The notes under the pieces: model-generated
Told to the model about the DNA's origin: nothing
What the model saw: the letters and a program-made list of their open reading frames with translations, nothing else
The model's database searches: none
NCBI GenBank assembly: GCA_031414805.1
Contig: JANOQJ010000048.1
Span: 38,271 to 102,270 of the forward strand
Reading direction: 5' to 3'
DNA: 64,000 bases
Source of the DNA: JAAFIW01 sp031414805
Lineage (GTDB): Bacteria; Pseudomonadota; Gammaproteobacteria; Burkholderiales; Burkholderiaceae_C
Part shown: in pieces, positions 8,474-16,688 of the stretch
Layout of the letters: each line of letters opens with the position of its first letter
How positions within the stretch are numbered: position 1 is the stretch's first letter
Translations under genes and position numbers: made by a program

Positions 8474-9121
8474 TTAGCGCCCGTTGAGGCCGTAAAAAGG
8501 CTGCGTTTTTTCAAAATCAGCCCGCAGTGGAACGGGATCGGTGGGCGCAAACGACGGGCCGCCAGACTGGTCTTCACGCCACTCATCTTCAAACAGCTGG
8601 TTCAACTCCAGCCGACGCTTGGCCGCCACGCGCTCCTGGCGGACCGCCTCGGTCCAGAAAACAGGGTCTGGCATGTCAGCGTAAGGGCACGCAGCATCGG
8701 GCGCGATGCGCCAGGACACGCTGCGCACGGCCTCAGCCAATTCCGGGTTGGTGCTGTCTACTCGGGTCATGTAGCTGGCCTCGAACGCTGAAAAGTACAG
8801 TGGGAGCGATTCGTCCCAAAATTTCAGCGTCAGGATGATCTGGAACACCAGCCGCCCTTGCGACGAAACCGTCATCACGTCGGTGCTAATCCACACCGGG
8901 GGAATGCCGTGTTCGCGCAGCATGTCGCTCACGAGTGTGCGCAGGGTTTCGCGTTGTCCGTTCACCACAGTCGATGACTGACGTGCCAGCTGATGCTGTG
9001 CCGAGTGCACAGCGGAGGGGCGAAAGCCACTGCTGTCGGAGCTGCGTTCACCGCGTCCGGCAGACGATGAGCGGGCTGGGGCGGGCGCACTGCCCATCAA
9101 GCGGGCGAACCAATTGGCCAT
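8474..9121 (-). CDS. Conserved hypothetical protein
   Basis: A 215-residue protein that I do not recognise. The first 45 residues are Ser/Ala-rich and probably disordered. A folded part begins near RETLRTLVSDMLREHGIPPVWI and has a beta-rich section (VFQIILTLKFW). No signal peptide or membrane helix is visible. It is probably co-transcribed with the DUF1840 gene (25 bp apart), a hint that they act together. Confidence 0.6.
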   Translation of the reverse strand: MANWFARLMGSAPAPARSSSAGRGERSSDSSGFRPSAVHSAQHQLARQSSTVVNGQRETLRTLVSDMLREHGIPPVWISTDVMTVSSQGRLVFQIILTLKFWDESLPLYFSAFEASYMTRVDSTNPELAEAVRSVSWRIAPDAACPYADMPDPVFWTEAVRQERVAAKRRLELNQLFEDEWREDQSGGPSFAPTDPVPLRADFEKTQPFYGLNGR

Positions 9122-9275
9122 TGAAATCTCCAGGTGTAAGCGCTGGGCATTGAGACTGATTTGCGCAGGCGGACGAAATTCAGCCGATCGTTTTGGTTAG
9201 CCGTGTCCCTAGGACAAGAGCGATATTTAGCCAACTCGTGTGATTCTGCCTGTAATGAGGCCAATCGTATACAGT

Positions 9276-9309
9276 TTGACGGCGCAAAATTGCTTGAGGT
9301 ATAAACAAT
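9276..9309 (+). promoter_or_regulatory. Candidate sigma70 promoter overlapped by a MarR-type palindrome
   Basis: TTGACG at 9276-9281 and TATAAA at 9300-9305 are 18 bp apart. ATTGCTT-N7-AAACAAT at 9289-9309 (6 of 7 arm positions match) covers the -10 hexamer. The first gene of the cluster starts at 9316, only about 11 bp after the -10, with no visible ribosome-binding site. The mRNA may therefore be leaderless. The cluster's own MarR protein is the obvious candidate to bind. Confidence 0.5.
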
Positions 9310-9315
9310 TCCATT

Positions 9316-11664
9316 ATGAATATTTTGTGCATTGGTGGTGGACCCGCCGGTTTGTACTTTGCGCTGCTGATGAAATCACGGCAGCCGGGACATCACATCA
9401 CCGTGGTGGAGCGCAACAAGCCGTTCGATACCTTTGGTTGGGGTGTTGTGCTCAGCGACCAGACGCTGGCTAATTTGCGCGAAGCGGACCCTGTGAGTGC
9501 GCAGCTGATTGGCGACGATTTCTATCACTGGGACGACATTGAGGTTTTCTTCAAAGGCCGCTCGGTGCGCTCCGGCGGCCACGGGTTTTGCGGCATTGGC
9601 CGCAAGCGCTTGCTCAACATATTGCAAGAGCGCTGCCAGCAATTGGGCGTGGACCTGGTGTTTGAGTGCGACGCCGACGACGACCAGGCCCTGGCAGCTG
9701 AGTACAACGCAGACTTGGTGATTGCCTGCGATGGCTTGAACAGCCGCATCCGCAACCGCTACGCCGCCACCTACCAGCCCGATGTTGACCTGCGCCAGTG
9801 CCGCTTCGTGTGGCTTGGCACGCATAAAAAGTTTGACGCTTTTACCTTTGCTTTCGAACAAACTGAGCATGGCTGGTTTGCAGCGCACGCCTATCAGTTC
9901 AACGACGACACCTCCACGTTTATTGTGGAGACCCCGCAAGCCGTGTGGCAGGCCCATGGCCTCGATGCAATGAGCCAGGCAGACGCGATTGCGTTTTGCC
10001 AGACGCTGTTCGCCAAGTACCTGGACGGCCATGCGTTGATGAGCAACGCCAGCCACTTGCGCGGTAGCGCCAACTGGATTCGTTTTCCACGCGTGGTGTG
10101 CCAGCAGTGGGTACACCATGAAACCATCAACGGTAAATCGGTGTCGATTGTGCTGATGGGCGATGCCGCGCACACGGCCCATTTTTCAATCGGCAGCGGC
10201 ACCAAGCTGGCAATGGAAGACGCAATTGACCTGGCCGATGAGTTTCAACGCCACGCTGATGTGGATATTGCTCTAGGCAGCTACGTAGCACGCCGCAGCG
10301 TGGAAGTGCTCAAAATTCAAAACGCTGCGCGCAACTCCACGGAGTGGTTTGAGAACGTGGCGCGCTACAGCGGCATGAATATCGAGCAGTTCGCCTACTC
10401 GTTGCTCACCCGTTCGCAACGCATCAGCCACGAAAACCTGCGGCTGCGCGATGAAGCCTGGTTGGGTGGCTATGAAGCGTGGCTTTCGGGTGGCAAACCG
10501 GTGCTGCCCATGCTCACACCATTCAAGGTGCGTGATGTCGCTTTGAAAAACCGCATCGTCGTCTCGCCCATGGCCACCTACAGCGCGGTGGATGGTGTGC
10601 CGCAAGATTTTTTGCTGGTCCACCTGGGCGCACGCGCTTTGGGCGGCGCGGCGCTGGTGATGGTGGAGATGACCAGCCCCACACCCGAGGGCCGCATCAC
10701 ACCCGGCTGCACGGGGTTGTACAACGACGCGCAGCAGGCAGCGTTCAAGCGCATCGTGGACTTTGTGCACACCAGCAGCAGCGCCAAAATCGGCTTGCAA
10801 ATCGGCCACAGCGGGCCCAAGGGCTCGACCCAACTGGGCTGGCAAACCACCGACGAACCGCTGGACACTGGAAACTGGCCTGTACTGGCCGCCAGTGCTG
10901 TGGCCTACGGAGAGCAAAACCAGCTGCCACGCGCGATGACCCGTGCCGACATGGACGCGACGACCGCAGCCTTCGTTGAATCCACCCGCCGCGCGGCAGC
11001 CTGTGGTTTTGACTGGCTGGAACTGCACTGCGCGCACGGCTATTTGCTCAGCAGTTTCATCACCCCGCTGACCAACCACCGCACCGATGGATACGGAGGA
11101 AGTCTGGAAAACCGCTGCCTCTACCCATTGGAAGTGTTCGCCGCCATGCGTGCCGTGTGGCCCGCGCACCTGCCCATGAGCGTACGCATCTCCGCGCACG
11201 ACTGGGCACCCGGCGGCAACACCGATGACGATGCGGTGGCTATCGCCCGGCTGTTCAAAGCGGTCGGTTGCGACATGGTGGACGTGTCGTCCGGACAGAC
11301 CACGCGCGCTGCCAAGCCGATTTACGGGCGGATGTACCAAACCCCGTTTGCCGACCGCATCCGCAACGAAGTGGGCATTGGCACCATCGCCGTGGGCGCG
11401 ATCAGCGAGGCCGACCAGGCCAACAGCATCATTGCCGCCGGCCGCGCCGACCTGTGCGCCATCGCCCGCCCGCACCTGGCCGACCCGGCGTGGACGCTGC
11501 ACGAAGCGGCCAAGCTGCAAAGCAGGCATGTGGACTGGCCGCTGCCCTATCTGTCTGGCCGCGACCAGCTGTACCGAGAGCTTTTTAAGCAAAAACAGGC
11601 ATCAGCCCTTGTAAATACTGCTCAAACAGCTATTAAAGTTGTAGCGAACGAGGAGGGGTTATAG
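9316..11664 (+). CDS. 2-Aminobenzoyl-CoA (or salicylyl-CoA 5-) monooxygenase/reductase, fused flavoprotein
   Basis: A 782-residue fusion. Residues 1 to about 390 are a class A FAD monooxygenase: GGGPAGLYFALL at the N-terminus and GDAAHTAHFSIGSG near residue 285. Residues from about 396 are an Old Yellow Enzyme-type NAD(P)H:flavin oxidoreductase (LTPFKVRDVALKNRIVVSPM, LHCAHGYLLSSF). This architecture is known from 2-aminobenzoyl-CoA monooxygenase/reductase and from salicylyl-CoA 5-hydroxylase relatives. The ligase and beta-oxidation genes downstream favour 2-aminobenzoate, but salicylate cannot be excluded. The last ~20 residues (SALVNTAQTAIKVVA) are encoded by a dispersed repeat. Confidence 0.85.
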   Translation: MNILCIGGGPAGLYFALLMKSRQPGHHITVVERNKPFDTFGWGVVLSDQTLANLREADPVSAQLIGDDFYHWDDIEVFFKGRSVRSGGHGFCGIGRKRLLNILQERCQQLGVDLVFECDADDDQALAAEYNADLVIACDGLNSRIRNRYAATYQPDVDLRQCRFVWLGTHKKFDAFTFAFEQTEHGWFAAHAYQFNDDTSTFIVETPQAVWQAHGLDAMSQADAIAFCQTLFAKYLDGHALMSNASHLRGSANWIRFPRVVCQQWVHHETINGKSVSIVLMGDAAHTAHFSIGSGTKLAMEDAIDLADEFQRHADVDIALGSYVARRSVEVLKIQNAARNSTEWFENVARYSGMNIEQFAYSLLTRSQRISHENLRLRDEAWLGGYEAWLSGGKPVLPMLTPFKVRDVALKNRIVVSPMATYSAVDGVPQDFLLVHLGARALGGAALVMVEMTSPTPEGRITPGCTGLYNDAQQAAFKRIVDFVHTSSSAKIGLQIGHSGPKGSTQLGWQTTDEPLDTGNWPVLAASAVAYGEQNQLPRAMTRADMDATTAAFVESTRRAAACGFDWLELHCAHGYLLSSFITPLTNHRTDGYGGSLENRCLYPLEVFAAMRAVWPAHLPMSVRISAHDWAPGGNTDDDAVAIARLFKAVGCDMVDVSSGQTTRAAKPIYGRMYQTPFADRIRNEVGIGTIAVGAISEADQANSIIAAGRADLCAIARPHLADPAWTLHEAAKLQSRHVDWPLPYLSGRDQLYRELFKQKQASALVNTAQTAIKVVANEEGL
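11601..11645 (+). repeat. TGCTTGAGCA dispersed repeat, copy 3 (codes for a C-terminal tail)
   Basis: AGCCCTTGTAAATACTGCTC followed by AAACAGCTATTAAAGTTGTAGC, in the coding strand and in frame. It encodes residues about 763-777 of the monooxygenase/reductase. Confidence 0.9.
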
Positions 11665-11666
11665 CC

Positions 11667-12131
11667 ATGGACATGGAAGCCCGCGCCCGCGCCGAGCACC
11701 CGCAAGCCCTGCGCTTGTGGCTGCGCCTGCTCACCTGCACCCAGTTGGTGGAAAGGCAGGTGCGCAGCCAACTGCGCGAGCAGTTTGAAACCACCTTGCC
11801 CCGCTTTGACTTGATGGCCCAGCTGGAGCGCACGCCCGACGGCCTGAAGATGAACGAACTGTCGCGCCGCCTGATGGTGACCGGCGGCAACGTCACTGGC
11901 ATCACCGACCAGTTGGTGGCCGAAGGGCTGGTCGAGCGCACGCCCGTAGAAGGCGACCGCCGCGCCTACCTGGTGCGCCTGACCCCATCAGGCCGCCTGG
12001 CCTTTCACGCCATGGCCCACGCGCACGAGGCCTGGATCGTCGGGGCGTTTGGGGGGCTGAACGAGAAAGATATGGCGCAATTGCACCGGCTGCTGGGCAA
12101 GGTGAAGGCGCATCATTTGGAGACCACATGA
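11667..12131 (+). CDS. MarR-family transcriptional regulator
   Basis: A 154-residue winged-helix regulator. The DNA-binding part is near residues 48-105 (MNELSRRLMVTGGNVTGITDQLVAEGLVER, then a wing with DRRAYLVRLTPSG). It lies inside the cluster, 2 bp after the monooxygenase stop, and its TGA overlaps the ATG of the next gene. It is probably an aryl-CoA- or aromatic-acid-responsive repressor of this operon, as for other MarR proteins in CoA-dependent aromatic pathways (inference). Confidence 0.85.
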   Translation: MDMEARARAEHPQALRLWLRLLTCTQLVERQVRSQLREQFETTLPRFDLMAQLERTPDGLKMNELSRRLMVTGGNVTGITDQLVAEGLVERTPVEGDRRAYLVRLTPSGRLAFHAMAHAHEAWIVGAFGGLNEKDMAQLHRLLGKVKAHHLETT

Positions 12132-12982
12132 AGCAATACATCAGCGCCACCAACCCCATGCGCAGCCAGTTTGACGCCAAGGCTGGCTACGTGGGTCAGC
12201 ACTTTCAATGGACGTTTTTTCAGGGCGTGGGCACCCTCACCCTGAGTCGGCCGGAGCGCAAGAACCCGCTCACGTTTGACAGCTACCACGAGCTGCGCAA
12301 TCTGTTCTCGGCCTTGAAATTTGCCACCGATGTGCGGGTGGTGGTCGTTACCGGGTCGGGCGGCAACTTTTGTTCGGGCGGCGATGTGCACGAAATCATT
12401 GGCCCGCTCACCAAAATGAGCATGACCGAGATGCTGGAGTTCACCCGCATGACCGGCGATCTGGTGGCCTGCATGCGCAACTGCCCGCAACCGGTCATCG
12501 CCGCGATTGACGGCATTTGTGCCGGGGCGGGCGCGATGATGGCGCTGGCTTGCGATATGCGGCTGGGCACGCCGAATGCCAAAACCGCCTTTTTGTTCAC
12601 CCGCGTGGGCCTGGCGGGGGCTGACATGGGGGCCTGTGCCCTGCTGCCCCGCATGATTGGCCAAGGCCGGGCTTCTGAACTGTTGTTCACAGGCCGTGCC
12701 ATGACCGCGCAAGAGGGCCTGGCCTGGGGTTTCTTCAATGCCTTGCATGCACCTGAAGATCTGCTCACCAAAGCCCAAGCCCTGGCCCACAGCCTGGCCG
12801 AAGGCCCCACCTTCGCCCACAGCATGACCAAAACCATGCTCAACCAGGAATGGGCGATGACGATCGAGCAGGCCATCGAAGCGGAGGCACAAGCCCAGGC
12901 CATTTGCATGCAGACGGGTGATTTCAAGCGGGCGTATGAGGCGTTTGCGGGTAAGCGCAAGCCGGTGTTTGAGGGGGATTGA
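12128..12982 (+). CDS. Enoyl-CoA hydratase/isomerase family protein
   Basis: A 284-residue crotonase-fold enzyme. Oxyanion-hole segments are seen at GGNFCSGGDVHEI (about residues 79-91) and DGICAGAGAMMALACDMRLG (about 128-147). It likely hydrates or hydrolyses a ring-derived enoyl-CoA after the monooxygenase/reductase step. ATGA overlap with the MarR gene shows tight coupling. It begins with an extra ~30 residues compared with minimal crotonases. Confidence 0.85.
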   Translation: MKQYISATNPMRSQFDAKAGYVGQHFQWTFFQGVGTLTLSRPERKNPLTFDSYHELRNLFSALKFATDVRVVVVTGSGGNFCSGGDVHEIIGPLTKMSMTEMLEFTRMTGDLVACMRNCPQPVIAAIDGICAGAGAMMALACDMRLGTPNAKTAFLFTRVGLAGADMGACALLPRMIGQGRASELLFTGRAMTAQEGLAWGFFNALHAPEDLLTKAQALAHSLAEGPTFAHSMTKTMLNQEWAMTIEQAIEAEAQAQAICMQTGDFKRAYEAFAGKRKPVFEGD

Positions 12983-13004
12983 GATGCAATGGGTGTCCTC
13001 CTTG

Positions 13005-13130
13005 GTATTTCTCCCTCCCCTTCCGGGGGAGGGTAGGGGTGGGGGCGAGCACGCTACAACACTTATCCAGCAGGGTCTCCCCGCAAGCCCCCATCCCAAC
13101 CTTCCCCCAGCGGGGGAAGGGGCAAAACCG
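13005..13130. repeat. C/G-rich inverted repeat
   Basis: CCCTCCCCTTCCGGGGGAGGG with trailing GGGGTGGGGGC is mirrored downstream by GCCCCCATCCC and CTTCCCCCAGCGGGGGAAGG. It fills the gap between the hydratase and dehydrogenase genes and can fold into strong nested hairpins. Confidence 0.7.
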
Positions 13131-13160
13131 CAGCTCACGTAACGACTGCAAAGCAAGACC

Positions 13161-14348
13161 ATGCACCCCAACCAATCTCACCTGACCCTGCCCTTCTTCG
13201 ACGCCCACCATGCACAGCTAGGCGCAGATGTCGCGCAGTGGGTCGTCACCCAACAAATTGACGAAACCGACGACCGCGCCGCGTGCCGACAGTGGGTACG
13301 CGCACTGGGCGATGCAGGTTGGTTGCGCTATTGCGTGCCCTCGGGCGACGGCGGTGAACTCGGCGGCGCTTTAGAAAAGCTTGATTCCCGCGCCCTCGTC
13401 ATCCTGCGCGAAACCCTGGCATTTCACTCACCACTGTCCGACTTTGCATTCGCCATGCAAGGCTTGGGCAGCGGCGCCATCACGCTGGCCGGTAGCGCCG
13501 TGCAGCAGCAGGCTTACCTGCCAGCGGTGGCGCGGGGCGACAAGATTGCGGCGTTTGCGCTCAGTGAAGTCGAAGCTGGTTCTGACGTAGGTGCTATGAA
13601 AACAGAAGCTGTTCCAGCAGTATCCACAAGGGCGGAAGGCCAATTTGGCTATCAATTGAACGGCCAGAAGACCTGGATCAGCAACGGCGGCATCGCAGAC
13701 TTTTACGTGGTGTTTGCCAAAACCGCGCCCGATGCAGGCACCCGTGGTATCAGCACTTTCATAGTCGACGCCCAAACCCCCGGCCTGGACGCCAGCCAGC
13801 ACATTCAACTGATGGCCCCGCATCCGCTGGCCACCCTGAATTTCAACCACTGCCAATTGCCCGACAGCGCCTTGCTGGGCGAACTGCACGGCGGCTTCAA
13901 GCTGGCCATGCGAACGTTGGATATTTTTCGCGCGTCGGTCGCCGCGGCTGCGCTGGGCATGGCCCGGCGCGCACTGGTTGAAGCCGTGGCCCACGCCCGC
14001 CAACGCAAGATGTTTGGCCAGACCCTGGCCGACTTTCAGCTCACGCAAGCCAAGATCGGAGAAATGGCCGCGCTGGTCGACGCGGCGGCACTGCTGACCT
14101 ACCGCGCCGCCTGGCTGCGCGACGTGGCTGGAGCCAACACAACGGTTGAGGCTGCGATGTCGAAAATGACCGCTACCGAAAACGCCCAGCGCGTGATCGA
14201 CATGGCCTTGCAACTGCACGGCGGCATGGGCGTGCAGGTGGGCACCAAGGTGGAAAGCCTGTACCGCGACATCCGCTCACTGCGCATTTACGAAGGTGCC
14301 ACCGAGGTGCAGCAACTGATCATTGGCAAGTCTGTTTTGAAGGGGTGA
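13161..14348 (+). CDS. Acyl-CoA dehydrogenase family protein
   Basis: A 395-residue FAD enzyme with the complete family layout: ALSEVEAGSDVGAMKT, KTWISNGGIADFYVVFAKT, and the catalytic Glu in RIYEGATEVQQL (Glu378). In this cluster it would oxidise an alicyclic CoA intermediate. The stretch between SDV and KTWISNG is about 7 residues longer than I would expect, and coincides with a degenerate copy of the dispersed repeat (residues 145-164). The extra loop is therefore probably repeat-derived. Confidence 0.88.
   Translation: MHPNQSHLTLPFFDAHHAQLGADVAQWVVTQQIDETDDRAACRQWVRALGDAGWLRYCVPSGDGGELGGALEKLDSRALVILRETLAFHSPLSDFAFAMQGLGSGAITLAGSAVQQQAYLPAVARGDKIAAFALSEVEAGSDVGAMKTEAVPAVSTRAEGQFGYQLNGQKTWISNGGIADFYVVFAKTAPDAGTRGISTFIVDAQTPGLDASQHIQLMAPHPLATLNFNHCQLPDSALLGELHGGFKLAMRTLDIFRASVAAAALGMARRALVEAVAHARQRKMFGQTLADFQLTQAKIGEMAALVDAAALLTYRAAWLRDVAGANTTVEAAMSKMTATENAQRVIDMALQLHGGMGVQVGTKVESLYRDIRSLRIYEGATEVQQLIIGKSVLKG
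13592..13651 (-). repeat. TGCTTGAGCA dispersed repeat, copy 4 (degenerate, inside an acyl-CoA dehydrogenase gene)
   Basis: TGCTATGAAAACAGAAGCTG then CAGCAGTATCCACAAGGGC and GGCCAATTTGGCT follow the element order in reverse orientation. The in-frame TGA of the element has become CCA, which keeps the gene open. Confidence 0.7.
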
Positions 14349-14370
14349 AGCCTTGCAAACTCTGCATCAA

Positions 14371-14450
14371 CCCGTCATTCCCGCGCAGGCGGGAATCCAG
14401 CGCTTGCGTCGTGATGCACCCTGGATTCCCGCCTTCGCGGGAATGACGGG
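14371..14450. repeat. GTCATTCCCGC inverted repeat
   Basis: Two 30-bp arms (14371-14400 and 14421-14450) are inverted copies with one mismatch and contain ATTCCCGCGCAGGCGGGAAT. The family is common in proteobacterial intergenic DNA and occurs twice more in this window. It lies 12 bp before the ligase RBS region. Confidence 0.85.
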
Positions 14451-14472
14451 ACTCTGGTTGTAGGAGTTTCAA

Positions 14473-16095
14473 ATGACCCGCAGCGCTCAAACCGACCGCT
14501 TCGTTCACGACCGCCTGCCGCGGCCTGAGGATCGGCCGCAATTGCGCTACGACCTACCCGAGTTGCAACTGCCCGATCAACTCAACCTGGTGCAGGCGCT
14601 CTTTGACCGGGCCGATGCCAACGGCCATTCAAACCGCCCATTTCTTCGCTCATCACAAGTCACATTCAGCTACGCCCAAGCCCACGAACGCGTGAACCGT
14701 ATCGCCCATGTGCTCAGGCACGATCTCAAGCTGGTGCCTGGTAACCGCGTGCTGCTGCGCGGCGGCAACTCCGTGGGCTTCGCGCTGGCGTGGCTGGCAG
14801 TTGTCAAGGCGGGGCTGATTTCGGTGGCCACCATGCCGCTGCTGCGTGCCCAGGAGTTGGGCCAGATCATCGACAAGTCGCAGCCCACGGTGGCGATTTG
14901 CCATGCCAAGCTGCTGGATGAATTGCAAGCCGCGCAACAGAGCCACCCCGTGCTGCAGCGCATCGTGGTGTTTGGCGCGCACGACGACCCCCAAGACCTG
15001 GGTGCACTGGCGGCCAAACATGCCGTCGACTTCAGCGCCTGCCTCACAGCCGCAGACGACATTGCCTTGATGGCCTTCACCTCCGGCACCACCGGCCAGC
15101 CCAAAGCCGCCGTGCACACCCACCGCGACGTGTTGGCTGCCTGCGAAACCTGGCCGCGTCACGTGCTGCGGGCCACGTCTGACGATGTGGTGATTGGCTC
15201 GCCACCGCTGGCCTTTACCTTCGGCCTGGGCGGCTTGCTGATTTTCCCGATGTGGGCGGGTGCCTCGGTCTACTTTGCTGATGTGCCCGACACGCCCGAA
15301 GTGATGTGCCAGGTGATTGCCGCGGTGGGTGCCACGATCTGCTACACAGCGCCGACCTTTTACCGGCAGATGGCCGCGTTTGCACAGGTGCTGAAAACCT
15401 CGCCCCTGCGCATGTGTGTGAGCGCCGGCGAAGGCCTGCCCGACGCCACCCGTACCCTGTGGCGTGAGGCCACCGGCATCGAGATGCTGGACGGCATTGG
15501 TGCCACTGAGATGTTTCACATCTTTATTTCGTCAGCGGGTGCCGATGTACGGCGTGGCGCGATTGGGAAAGTGGTGCCCGGCTACACAGCCAAAGTGGTG
15601 GATGACGAAGGCCTTGAAGTGCCGCGCGGCACCGTGGGCAAGCTGGCCGTGATCGGCCCCACCGGATGCAAATACCTCAGCGATGCCAGGCAAACGAACT
15701 ACGTAAAAAGCGGCTGGAACTACCCCGGCGACGCCTTCACACAAGACACAGACGGCTACTTTTTCTACCAAGCCCGGGCTGACGACATGATCATCACCGC
15801 CGGCTACAACGTGGGCGGTCCCGAGGTGGAAGACGCGCTGCTGAAACACCCAGCCGTGGCCGAATGCGCGGTGATTGGCAAGCCAGATGACGAGCGCGGC
15901 ATGGTCGTGAAAGCCTTCTGCGTGCTGAAACCCGGGCAAACAGGCGATGCAGCACTCGTCAAGTCCCTGCAAGACCATGTGAAAGCCACGATTGCACCGT
16001 TCAAATACCCACGCGAGATTGAATTCGTGAGTGGCTTGCCGCGCACGGAAACCGGGAAACTGCAGCGCTTCAAGCTACGCGCGCCGTTGCTTTGA
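14473..16095 (+). CDS. 2-Aminobenzoate-CoA ligase (benzoate-CoA ligase family)
   Basis: A 540-residue AMP-forming acyl/aryl-CoA synthetase. The P-loop-like motif is LMAFTSGTTGQPKAAVHTHRD (about residue 198), the A5/A8 region includes DGIGATEMFHIF and YPGDAFTQDTDGYFFYQARADDMI, and the catalytic Lys lies near RTETGKLQR at the C-terminus. It would form 2-aminobenzoyl-CoA from the acid, ATP and CoA. Substrate is inferred from the fused monooxygenase/reductase in the same cluster; benzoate or salicylate remain possible. Confidence 0.8.
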   Translation: MTRSAQTDRFVHDRLPRPEDRPQLRYDLPELQLPDQLNLVQALFDRADANGHSNRPFLRSSQVTFSYAQAHERVNRIAHVLRHDLKLVPGNRVLLRGGNSVGFALAWLAVVKAGLISVATMPLLRAQELGQIIDKSQPTVAICHAKLLDELQAAQQSHPVLQRIVVFGAHDDPQDLGALAAKHAVDFSACLTAADDIALMAFTSGTTGQPKAAVHTHRDVLAACETWPRHVLRATSDDVVIGSPPLAFTFGLGGLLIFPMWAGASVYFADVPDTPEVMCQVIAAVGATICYTAPTFYRQMAAFAQVLKTSPLRMCVSAGEGLPDATRTLWREATGIEMLDGIGATEMFHIFISSAGADVRRGAIGKVVPGYTAKVVDDEGLEVPRGTVGKLAVIGPTGCKYLSDARQTNYVKSGWNYPGDAFTQDTDGYFFYQARADDMIITAGYNVGGPEVEDALLKHPAVAECAVIGKPDDERGMVVKAFCVLKPGQTGDAALVKSLQDHVKATIAPFKYPREIEFVSGLPRTETGKLQRFKLRAPLL

Positions 16096-16117
16096 TGGTT
16101 GAAACGCGAGAGATTGC

Positions 16118-16221
16118 AACGCAAAGGACGCAGAGGTTTCGCAAAGTACGCAAAAGAACAGCCAGGTCATTTCTTTTTCTTACTTTTGCGGCTTTTGCGA
16201 AACCTCTGCGCCCTTTGCGTT
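16118..16221. repeat. AACGCAAAGGACGCAGAGG inverted repeat
   Basis: Two 39-bp arms (16118-16156 and 16183-16221) are inverted with about four mismatches. They lie between the ligase and Rid genes. This is a recurrent proteobacterial intergenic palindrome and could fold as an RNA hairpin within the operon transcript. Confidence 0.8.
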
Positions 16222-16250
16222 CTTAAAAAATCAACCAATCAGCAATACAT

Positions 16251-16643
16251 ATGAAACACCTACACCCCCCCGGCTGGGCCCCCGCAAAAGGTTATGCCAA
16301 CGGCATTGCTGCCCGTGGCACGCAGATTTTTGTGGGTGGTCAGATTGGCTGGAATGGCCAACAAATTTTCGAATCCGACGATTTCATCGCCCAGACTGCA
16401 CAAGCTCTGCGCAACATCGTGGCGGTTTTGAAAGAAGCAGGCGCAGGTCCGCAGCACATGGTGCGCATGACTTGGTACATCACTGACCGGGTGGAATACA
16501 ACAGCCGCCTGAAAGAACTCGGCGAGGCCTATCGCGCGGTGATGGGCCGCAATTTCCCGGCGATGACCTGCGTGCAGGTGGCGGCGCTGGTGGAAGAGCG
16601 GGCCCAGGTGGAAATTGAGGTGACGGCGGTTCTGCCGGATTGA
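16251..16643 (+). CDS. Rid-family (YjgF/YER057c/UK114) protein
   Basis: A 130-residue trimer-type protein related to enamine/imine deaminases. The core GTQIFVGGQIGWNGQQ and the C-terminal VEIEVTAVLPD fit the family. Where archetypal RidA has the carboxylate-binding Arg (VARLP), this protein reads VAALVEE, so it belongs to a non-archetypal Rid subgroup. Beside an anthranilate-type cluster it may hydrolyse an enamine or imine made from the aminocyclohexene intermediate (inference). It is spaced 155 bp from the ligase gene by a palindromic repeat. Confidence 0.8.
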   Translation: MKHLHPPGWAPAKGYANGIAARGTQIFVGGQIGWNGQQIFESDDFIAQTAQALRNIVAVLKEAGAGPQHMVRMTWYITDRVEYNSRLKELGEAYRAVMGRNFPAMTCVQVAALVEERAQVEIEVTAVLPD

Positions 16644-16688
16644 CGCCGCCGGTCAAATTGGCGCAGGCGGTAGCGGTAGGATGAACCG

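Noticed and set aside
10273..11592. 439-codon minus-strand frame
   Set aside because: Antisense shadow of the monooxygenase/reductase gene, with no recognisable motif.
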